From assembly GCA_947474485.1 (NCBI GenBank), contig CANJJP010000121.1, forward strand, positions 1 to 5,943: a stretch of DNA of 5,943 nucleotides, read 5' to 3'. Position numbers and translations under genes: made by a program. Below are positions 1-5,251 of the stretch, in pieces. A model generated the notes under the pieces. That model saw nothing but the letters and a program-made list of their open reading frames with translations, made no database searches and was not told where the DNA came from. The stretch is from Bacteroidota bacterium. GTDB taxonomy: Bacteria; Bacteroidota; Bacteroidia; B-17B0; Aurantibacillaceae. Each line of letters opens with the position of its first letter. The stretch's first letter is position 1.

Positions 1-609
1 AAAGGGTGTTGGCAGAAACCCTAAAAATGATGGTAAAAAGAAAGGAGGATTAAAAGTACATATGCTTATAGATGCTAGTCAATCGATTGCTAAGTTTGTG
101 AAAATAACTGAAGCAAAAATGCATGATAAACAGTTTATGAAAGAAATACAAGTTCCCGCATATAGTATGTTGATGTTTGATAAGGCCTATAATTTTTACA
201 GGCAATTTGCTTACTGGACGAATAAGCATATTTATTTTGTAACACGTCAAAAAACAAACGCCATTTATACCGTGATGCAAACACTTGTTGATACTGCGGG
301 TATAAAAAATAAGGCAATGATTTATCGTGAAGAAATAATAGAGGTTATGATTTACAAGAAACGATGGGGAATAGAATTACTATTCAAAAAAATGAAACAA
401 AATTTTCAACTAAGTTATTTTTATTGAGAAAACGAAAATGCTATTTTACAAAAAAAACAGCAGTTAAAAAAGTATTTTCAACAGTTGCTACTTTAATCAG
501 AATACATTTAGTAAGCCTTTAAGTTTTGATAGAACTGATACAAAACACAAAGCGAGCTTGGAAAATACAAACCTCAAAAGTAATGGCAACAACATTATTT
601 GACACATAA
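1..609 (+). mobile_element. Remnant of an IS4-family insertion sequence, left part outside the window
   Basis: This is the 3' portion of an insertion sequence, recognised only through its transposase reading frame. The left end lies outside the window, so terminal inverted repeats and target duplication cannot be compared. The right boundary is not defined; recognisable coding similarity stops by about base 609, and the true end could lie anywhere up to about 700. The element is broken (see the pseudogene entry) and cannot be autonomous. It marks a past insertion just upstream of the gene at 742. Confidence 0.7.
2..609 (+). pseudogene. Decayed IS4-family transposase (DDE type), 5'-truncated by the window edge
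   Basis: The frame is open from base 2 to the TGA at 425-427; the ATG at 62 is internal, because family-like residues (KGVGRNPKNDGKKKGGLKVH) precede it. Counting from that ATG, Asp40 in FDKAYNFY fits the second catalytic Asp (the usual motif is DKGY or DRGY), and FVTRQK follows it. Tyr98, Arg101, Glu105 and Lys112 in YKKRWGIELLFKKMK fit exactly the Y-(2)-R-(3)-E-(6)-K signature of IS4 transposases, with Glu105 the catalytic acid. The stretch between TRQK and YKKRW is some tens of residues shorter than I expect for the family, suggesting an internal deletion. After the TGA, similarity continues in the same frame (ENENAI), shifts to another frame at an eight-A run (450-457), then reads VFSTVATLIRIHLVSL up to a TAA at 520-522 and on to a TAA at 607-609. 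The gene is therefore inactive unless the assembly is wrong. Family assignment is from remembered motifs. Confidence 0.85.
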
Positions 610-715
610 ATAAATCAGGGGGGAGGTCTCCATTAAAAATTAATTACAAATACAATGAGAATAAGGTTTTTGAGCCCTTTTAATTATTTACACGGTTTAT
701 AATGTAAAATTATAG

Positions 716-723
716 TAACTTTG
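716..723 (+). promoter_or_regulatory. Candidate Bacteroidota -7 promoter box for the 742 gene
   Basis: TAACTTTG matches the Bacteroidota -7 consensus TAnnTTTG and ends 18 bases before the ATG at 742. No good TTTG-type -33 element is visible at the usual distance; GGTTTAT at 694-700 is the nearest, weak candidate. The rest of 610-741 is AT-rich and shows no gene, apart from a six-G run at 618-623. Confidence 0.45.
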
Positions 724-741
724 AAATAATTAAATTGTACA

Positions 742-1173
742 ATGGAATCTAAAAAGCCTTTTTTTATCACATTATTGTTTTCGATATTATTTTTGTCGAT
801 TTTATCGATTGTAATTTATAATTTAAACAAAACAAAAAATGAGCGTGAGGCAAAAATCCAAACATTAGAATCGTATTTAGTTAATGAGAGTAATTCAATT
901 GAAAGAGTTTCAAAAACGCGTGATTCTTTGGCAGGGCAATTAAAATATTTTAAAAAATATGAATCACTTGTTGACGCAACTTTTTTTAGAGATAGTACAA
1001 TTAGTTTATTAAAATATAAGGCGGGCGATATTGTTCTTCTAAAACCCGACAGCTCAAAAGTGGTTATAAAAGAGATAATTATTGGCGGAACTCAATATGA
1101 GTATTACATTAAATATAAAGTGATTTTGAAAGATCGTTCTCAATTAGAAATAACGCCAGAGTTGTTATACTAG
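742..1173 (+). CDS. Single-pass membrane-anchored protein of unknown function
   Basis: I do not recognise this 143-residue protein. It begins MESKKPFF, followed by one strongly hydrophobic segment (about residues 7-27) with Lys4 and Lys5 in front and a Lys/Arg-rich stretch behind. Residues 28-72 are charged and likely helical or coiled coil. Residues 90-142 are rich in alternating beta-type residues (YKAGDIVLL, then VVIKEIIIG, YIKYKVIL and LEITPELL), a pattern like small SH3/KOW-type barrels; this is inference from pattern only. There is no lipoprotein cysteine and no visible catalytic motif. The ATG is the first in frame and lies 18 bases after a TAnnTTTG box. The gene ends 43 bases before comF with no promoter visible between, so the two probably share a transcript. 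A role at the envelope, perhaps as a scaffold or an accessory of a membrane complex, is possible but unsupported. That it is a real gene is fairly sure; its function is not. Confidence 0.8.
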   Translation: MESKKPFFITLLFSILFLSILSIVIYNLNKTKNEREAKIQTLESYLVNESNSIERVSKTRDSLAGQLKYFKKYESLVDATFFRDSTISLLKYKAGDIVLLKPDSSKVVIKEIIIGGTQYEYYIKYKVILKDRSQLEITPELLY

Positions 1174-1216
1174 AAAATTAATTCTTTCATCTTCATTTTT
1201 AATTTTTTATTAAAAA

Positions 1217-1897
1217 GTGCTTCACGATTTCATATCCTTATTTTATCCTTCTGTTTGCGCAGCTTGCGGTAATTCCTTGTACAAGCACGAATCTGTGATT
1301 TGCAATAAGTGTTATGTTTCTTTACCTCAAAGTAATTATCATAAAAATCCAAACAATCCTTTAGCAACAGTTTTAAAAGGACGTTTCCCATTTGTGGAGG
1401 CAAGTGCTTTTTATTTATTTAATAAAGGGAGTAGAGTACAGAGATTACTGCATCAATTGAAATATAAAAACCGACCTGACATTGGTGTTTTAATTGGAGA
1501 GTGGATGGCAGAAGGGATGATGGAAAGTGTTTTTGCGAATGCGGATATGATTTTGCCAATTCCTTTGCATCCTAAGCGTCAGTTAAAGAGGGGGTACAAT
1601 CAAAGTACTCAGTTAGCAAATGGAATGGGAAGCAAATTGGCTATACCCGTGTTGGAAAATCTTTTGTACAGAAAAGCTGAAACGAAAACACAAACAAAAA
1701 AAGGCAAATCTGATAGATGGGATAATGTGGAAGAAATTTTTGATGTATATCCAGAAGCTAATTTAGAAGGAAAGAAAGTTATATTAATTGATGATGTAAT
1801 TACTACTGGCTCTACGATTGAAGCTTGTGCCAACGCTATTCATAAACATGAAAATGTACAATTATATGTGCTTTCTATGGCTTTTGCTGAGTTGTAA
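1217..1897 (+). CDS. comF: ComF family protein (phosphoribosyltransferase-like, competence-associated)
   Basis: The 226-residue product has the full ComF/ComFC architecture at normal length. A four-Cys zinc-binding site lies at the N-terminus (Cys14-x-x-Cys17 and Cys29-x-x-Cys32). The type I phosphoribosyltransferase core includes PIPLHPKRQLKRGYNQS (114-130), the family's characteristic block, an Arg/Gln-containing segment around 152-170, and the PRPP-binding loop VILIDDVITTGST (188-200) with the acidic pair Asp192-Asp193. In naturally competent bacteria ComF proteins act in the cytoplasm and are needed for uptake or processing of transforming DNA; no enzymatic reaction is firmly known, and the family is also common in bacteria not known to be competent. 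The start is GTG: an in-frame TAA lies at 1211-1213 and the next in-frame Met is residue 98, after the zinc site, so GTG is the only usual start codon that keeps the domain. No Shine-Dalgarno sequence is present. It is probably translated from the transcript of the upstream 742 gene. Confidence 0.93.
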   Translation: MLHDFISLFYPSVCAACGNSLYKHESVICNKCYVSLPQSNYHKNPNNPLATVLKGRFPFVEASAFYLFNKGSRVQRLLHQLKYKNRPDIGVLIGEWMAEGMMESVFANADMILPIPLHPKRQLKRGYNQSTQLANGMGSKLAIPVLENLLYRKAETKTQTKKGKSDRWDNVEEIFDVYPEANLEGKKVILIDDVITTGSTIEACANAIHKHENVQLYVLSMAFAEL

Positions 1898-1926
1898 AAT
1901 CACTTTTTTAGCTCAACTTTTTTTTT
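1890..1926 (+). terminator. Weak candidate intrinsic terminator after comF
   Basis: AGTTG (1890-1894) can pair with CAACT (1914-1918), and the downstream arm runs into nine consecutive T residues (1918-1926). The A-run and T-run in the loop could add A-T pairs. The stem is short and AT-rich, starts before the comF stop codon, and merges into the next promoter box, so it would be a weak terminator at best. Confidence 0.3.
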
Positions 1927-1933
1927 AGATTTG
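1926..1933 (+). promoter_or_regulatory. Candidate Bacteroidota -7 promoter box for the phosphatase gene
   Basis: TAGATTTG is an exact match to TAnnTTTG. Only five bases separate it from the ATG at 1939, so transcription starting at the usual distance would begin at or within a few bases of the start codon. No convincing -33 TTTG is visible. The nine-T tract of the preceding terminator candidate ends on the first base of the box. Confidence 0.4.
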
Positions 1934-1938
1934 TTAAT

Positions 1939-4044
1939 ATGAAAAACTTAAAGTTTAGTTTGTTCTTAATTACGATGCTTGTTTTATTGAATAAGTTTTC
2001 AATGAAAGCGCAAGCAGATACTACAAAAATATTAGATCAGTTAAAATCAATAAATGCTTTACTGCAGACTAATACTGATACTTGCAGGGGTCTTATCTAT
2101 TCTAATTTAGCTGCGAGCAAAAAAATAGCCTTTAATAAAGGTACTGTTAGAAATTTACTAGCGCTTACTCAATATTATTCTTTTAAAGGTTACAGAGATT
2201 CTTCCTTAGCCATTATTCCAGAATTAGAAAAGGAATCCACTAAAAGTAAAGATGTTTATTTACGGGTAAGTGCTAAACTAAAGTGCGCTGTAATTTATAG
2301 CGATTTAGGGAACTTTGCACAAGCAACTAAAAAGGCTTTGGAAGCGCAGGTATTAGCGGATTCGATTAGCGACCACAAATTACTTTCAAAAATTTATCAT
2401 GATTTGGGATTTATTTATAATAATAAGCAATTACTTCCTTCAGCACTTAATTATTTTAAAAAGAGTTTGGAAGAGGCTTATTTAGCAAAAGATACTTTTT
2501 CGATAGCAAACACATCGGCACGCATTGGTGGTGTTTTTAATGATATGAAAAGAGGCGACTCAGGATTTGTTTATAATTCTAAATCGCTTTATTACTTCGA
2601 AAAGATCGGTATGAAGCGAGGAATTGGTGTTGCATACAACAACCTAGCTGGTTCGGCAGATTTAATGAAAAATTATGCTAAATCATTGGAATATTATACT
2701 AAAGCCTTGGAAATAAGAACTGCTTTAGGTGATGAATATGCAATCACCATTCTTAAGTTTAACCTTGGTACAACTAATTATGAATTAAAAAAATATGCAT
2801 TAGCAAAGGTTTATTTTTTAGATGTATTGAATAGAGCAAAAGAGGAAAGTAATTATGAAATGTTGATGAATACATACAAGCAACTTACTGTTATTGCCCG
2901 TGAAACAAATGATGGTAATGCATACATGGAATATGCGGGATCTTATATAGAATTAAAGGATAGTATAACAGCTGCTGAAAACGTAAAGTCAATATCTGAA
3001 TTACAAAATAAATACGAATCGGAAAAAAAAGAGAAAGATATTTTGTTATTAAAGAAAGAAAATGAGAAGAAAGATGAATTAAATCGGGTGGAGAAAAAGA
3101 ATAAACTAGTTGTAATTATTTCATCTGTGTTCATTGTTTTGTTAATGGCTGTGTTTGCTCGTATTGTATGGAAGCGATACAAAATAACAATTCGTCAAAA
3201 GAATATTATTGAGAAACAGAAACAACAAACTGAATATCAAAAGGTGCTAATTGAAGAAAAGCAAAAGGAAGTAATGGATTCTATTACTTATGCCAAACGC
3301 TTGCAAGATGCAATTTTACCATCTTCAGCACATTGGAAAAAATGTATTCCAAATGGTTTTGTTTTGTATAAACCAAAAGACATTGTAGCTGGAGATTTTT
3401 ATTGGTTAGAGCTTTCAAAAGAAATTAATAAAAACGGAGAAGAAAACGAATTGCTTTTGTTAGCGGCAGCTGATTGCACAGGGCATGGTGTGCCGGGTGC
3501 AATGGTAAGTGTAGTGTGTTCTAACGCTCTTAACCGTGCTGTAAAGGAATTTAAATTAAAAGACCCTGCGCTTATCTTAAATAAAGTTCGTGAATTGGTT
3601 ATCGAAACCTTTGAGCGCAGTGAAAGCGAAGTAAAAGATGGGATGGATATTTCGCTATGTGTGATAAATAAAAAGGAGAAATTACTAAAATGGTCAGGAG
3701 CAAATAATCCTCTTTGGATAATAAAACACAACTTAAGTGAACTTGTTGAATACACTCCTGATAAAATGCCAATTGGTAAATACGCAGAGGAAAAAAGTTT
3801 TACAACGCATGAAATAAGTTTAGAATTTGGAGATAAACTTTATCTATTCACCGATGGATTTGCTGATCAGTTTGGCGGACCAAAGGGAAAGAAATTTAAA
3901 TACAAACAATTTCATGATTTAATACTTTCAATTAATTCTTTGGATTTTGTTTCTCAAAAAACTGAGTTAAATAAGATTATCGAAGTTTGGCGTGGAGAAT
4001 TAGAGCAGTTAGATGATATTTGTGTTATTGGCGTGGGGATATAA
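1939..4044 (+). CDS. TPR-containing membrane sensor with cytoplasmic SpoIIE/PP2C-type serine phosphatase domain
   Basis: The 701-residue protein is a one-component signalling phosphatase. Residues 1-26 form a signal peptide with a plausible AQA cleavage site before Asp27. Residues about 75-345 are helical TPR-like repeats; the clearest are around 153-183 (YHDLGFIYNN...ALNYFKKSLEEA) and 233-263 (YNNLAGSADL...SLEYYTKALEIR). A Lys/Glu-rich coiled coil (about 350-388) leads to one membrane segment (389-411), then a second coiled coil ending in MDSITYAKRLQDAILPS (446-462), a linker I associate with Bacteroidota proteins of this class. The phosphatase spans about 470-701. Metal-binding residues fit the PPM/SpoIIE pattern: Asp486 in VAGDFYW, Asp512 and Gly515 in ADCTGHGVPG, Asp567 or Asp570 in DGMDIS, Asp639 in FTDG, and Asp693 in LDDICVIGVG, so the enzyme looks active. 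The TPR part should be periplasmic and the phosphatase cytoplasmic. Family members usually dephosphorylate anti-anti-sigma (STAS) or similar regulators; no such partner is encoded here. The substrate and signal are unknown. The gene seems to be its own transcription unit. Confidence 0.92.
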   Translation: MKNLKFSLFLITMLVLLNKFSMKAQADTTKILDQLKSINALLQTNTDTCRGLIYSNLAASKKIAFNKGTVRNLLALTQYYSFKGYRDSSLAIIPELEKESTKSKDVYLRVSAKLKCAVIYSDLGNFAQATKKALEAQVLADSISDHKLLSKIYHDLGFIYNNKQLLPSALNYFKKSLEEAYLAKDTFSIANTSARIGGVFNDMKRGDSGFVYNSKSLYYFEKIGMKRGIGVAYNNLAGSADLMKNYAKSLEYYTKALEIRTALGDEYAITILKFNLGTTNYELKKYALAKVYFLDVLNRAKEESNYEMLMNTYKQLTVIARETNDGNAYMEYAGSYIELKDSITAAENVKSISELQNKYESEKKEKDILLLKKENEKKDELNRVEKKNKLVVIISSVFIVLLMAVFARIVWKRYKITIRQKNIIEKQKQQTEYQKVLIEEKQKEVMDSITYAKRLQDAILPSSAHWKKCIPNGFVLYKPKDIVAGDFYWLELSKEINKNGEENELLLLAAADCTGHGVPGAMVSVVCSNALNRAVKEFKLKDPALILNKVRELVIETFERSESEVKDGMDISLCVINKKEKLLKWSGANNPLWIIKHNLSELVEYTPDKMPIGKYAEEKSFTTHEISLEFGDKLYLFTDGFADQFGGPKGKKFKYKQFHDLILSINSLDFVSQKTELNKIIEVWRGELEQLDDICVIGVGI

Positions 4045-4084
4045 AAATTAATCCTCGAAATGTATTTCTAAACAAATAAAATTA

Positions 4085-4224
4085 TTAGTAATTATAAACT
4101 CTAGCCATCAAATCTTGTTCTGCCCTTGAAAGGCCAAATTTAGTGGTTTCTTGTTTCGAGTTTTTACTGCGGATTTTACTTGTTTCGAAATTCGAATCAT
4201 TTATTCATCTTTTAACATTATCAT
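4085..4224 (-). pseudogene. Possible small minus-strand gene, frameshifted (tentative)
   Basis: On the minus strand GAGGAGGT (plus 4225-4232) precedes ATG codons at 4224-4222 and 4218-4216; the second lies seven bases after GAGGAGG, an ideal Shine-Dalgarno spacing that is rare in this phylum. That frame reads MIMLKDE and stops at TAA (4203-4201). The neighbouring frame is open without an ATG at its start and ends FGLSRAEQDLMARVYNY at a TAA (4087-4085), which looks like a natural C-terminus. A one-base deletion near 4204 would explain the break, giving a product of about 46 residues. A third frame starts with ATG at 4200-4198 and encodes a basic 30-residue peptide ending at 4108. I do not recognise any of these peptides. 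All could be chance, since the open stretch is only about 40 codons. Confidence 0.25.
4150..4188. repeat. Pair of 10-base direct repeats CTTGTTTCGA
   Basis: CTTGTTTCGA occurs at 4150-4159 and again at 4179-4188, with starts 29 bases apart. The second copy runs into the palindromes TTCGAA (4184-4189) and ATTCGAAT (4190-4197). The arrangement could be a regulator-binding site some 65 bases upstream of the promoter box of the peptidase gene, or simple chance in AT-rich DNA. Confidence 0.35.
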
Positions 4225-4261
4225 ACCTCCTCAAAACCTACCCTTATTTGGTCAAAAATGT

Positions 4262-4269
4262 TAAATTTG
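4262..4269 (+). promoter_or_regulatory. Candidate Bacteroidota -7 promoter box for the M23 peptidase-permease unit
   Basis: TAAATTTG matches TAnnTTTG and ends ten bases before the ATG at 4280. A TTTG lies at 4247-4250, but the 11-base spacing is much shorter than the roughly 17-23 bases known for a -33/-7 pair, so it is probably not the -33 element. The transcript leader would be only a few bases long. Confidence 0.45.
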
Positions 4270-4279
4270 TAGCTTAATT

Positions 4280-5251
4280 ATGTCAAAAGCTAAGTACAGA
4301 TTTAACCCCAAGTCTTTATCCTACGAAAAGGTAAAAACGAACTGGAAGGAAATTACCTTGCGGGTGCTTTCTTATTTGGCTACTGGAACTGTGTTTGCTG
4401 CTGTTACCATTGTGTTGGCGTATAAATTTTTACCATCGCCCAACGAGAAGAAAAAGAATCGTGAGGTAGAAGAGGTGCTTTTGCAATACGAACTTCTGCA
4501 AAAAAAGATGGACCAAGTTGATAAAGTAGTTGCCGATTTGGAAGACCGAGATAACAATATTTACCGCGTTATATTTGAAGCCGAGCCAATCCCCAACGAA
4601 GTTAGAAATGCTGGTTTTGGTGGCGTTGATAGATACAAAAAACTAGAGGGTTACGATAACTCTGAGCTAATCATAGAAACCACTAAGCGATTGGATAAAT
4701 TAACCAAACGATTATACATACAATCTAAATCATTTGATGATGTAGTAAAGATGGCAAGAAACAAGCAGCAGCTAATAAATTCGATTCCTGCTATTATGCC
4801 AATTAATAATAAGTTTTTGCGTCATGCACCAAGTGGTTTTGGTTGGAGAACTCATCCTATATACAAATCATCCGAGTTTCATCCAGGAATGGACTTTGCT
4901 TCGCCTGAAGGAACTCCAATCTATGCAACTGGTGATGGAGTAGTGGAACGTGCAGATAATACGGCACATGGTTATGGTAATCACGTGGTATTAAATCATG
5001 GTTATGGTTATCAAACATTATACGGGCATATGAGTAAAATAGCGACTTCGATTGGTAAAAAAGTGAAGCGTGGTGAGTTAATTGGTTATGTTGGAAGTAC
5101 TGGTTTATCAACCGCGCCACACGTTCATTATGAGGTAATTAAAAATGGTGGAAAAGTAAATCCAATCAACTTCTATTACAACGATCTTTCTCCTGAAGAG
5201 TATCAAATTATGTTGGAACTTTCTTCTAAATCAACCCAATCGTTCGATTAA
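4280..5251 (+). CDS. Membrane-anchored M23 (LytM-type) metallopeptidase
   Basis: The 323-residue product is a zinc peptidase of family M23, which cleaves peptide cross-bridges or stems in peptidoglycan. Residues 1-27 are basic and cytoplasmic, about 28-50 form one membrane segment, and about 55-90 form a periplasmic coiled coil. Residues 90-175, including NIYRVIFEAEPIP and NSELIIETTKRLDKLTKRLY, match a region I recall as well conserved in the Bacteroidota members. The catalytic domain begins near GFGWRTHPIY (187-195). Zinc and catalytic residues are all present: His201 and Asp205 in HPGMDFA, His250 in YGHM, and His281 and His283 in HVHYEV. It should therefore be active, unlike degenerate EnvC/NlpD-type activators. 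The ATG lies ten bases after a TAnnTTTG box and gives a complete conserved N-terminus (MSKAKYRFNPKSLSYEKVK). Its TAA stop shares its last A with the ATG of the permease gene, implying coupled translation. In other Bacteroidota I recall this gene beside a MerR-type regulator, which is not seen here. Confidence 0.95.
   Translation: MSKAKYRFNPKSLSYEKVKTNWKEITLRVLSYLATGTVFAAVTIVLAYKFLPSPNEKKKNREVEEVLLQYELLQKKMDQVDKVVADLEDRDNNIYRVIFEAEPIPNEVRNAGFGGVDRYKKLEGYDNSELIIETTKRLDKLTKRLYIQSKSFDDVVKMARNKQQLINSIPAIMPINNKFLRHAPSGFGWRTHPIYKSSEFHPGMDFASPEGTPIYATGDGVVERADNTAHGYGNHVVLNHGYGYQTLYGHMSKIATSIGKKVKRGELIGYVGSTGLSTAPHVHYEVIKNGGKVNPINFYYNDLSPEEYQIMLELSSKSTQSFD

Larger units (their letters stand above)
4045..4279. 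other. Intergenic region with short repeats and a possible broken minus-strand small ORF
   Basis: No intact gene or convincing terminator is visible in these 235 bases. Three kinds of structure stand out: a 10-base direct repeat CTTGTTTCGA (4150-4159 and 4179-4188), tandem TTCGAAA/TTCGAAT (4184-4197), and a promoter box at the right end (4262-4269). On the minus strand a Shine-Dalgarno-like sequence precedes a short, apparently frameshifted reading frame (separate entry). The base composition is similar to the rest of the window. Confidence 0.6.

Noticed and set aside
50..317. Minus-strand open frames across the transposase remnant
   Set aside because: They overlap the clearly transposase-like plus frame, are rich in Cys/Tyr/Phe/His residues typical of antisense shadows, and show no recognisable motif.
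62..427. Reading 62-427 as a complete small gene beginning at the ATG
   Set aside because: The frame is open upstream to base 2 with transposase-like residues, and similarity continues past the stop, so this is a fragment of a broken transposase.
618..631. Six-G run and GGAG-GT-CTCC inverted repeat as an insertion-sequence end or structured RNA
   Set aside because: The stem has four pairs with a two-base loop, and the left end of the element is outside the window, so no terminal repeat comparison is possible.
3399..3755. 118-codon minus-strand open frame inside the phosphatase gene
   Set aside because: It lies opposite the conserved PP2C domain, and its low-complexity Ser/Phe-rich composition is what antisense of that domain would give.
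4054..4074. GAAAT-GT-ATTTC inverted repeat after the phosphatase gene as a terminator
   Set aside because: A five-pair AT-rich stem with a two-base loop and no T-run after it is not a credible intrinsic terminator.
4247..4269. TTTG (4247-4250) plus TAAATTTG (4262-4269) as a full -33/-7 promoter pair
   Set aside because: The spacer is only 11 bases, well below the roughly 17-23 expected; only the -7 box is kept.
4857..5120. 87-codon minus-strand open frame inside the M23 domain
   Set aside because: It is the antisense of the catalytic domain, rich in His and Tyr, with no motif of its own.
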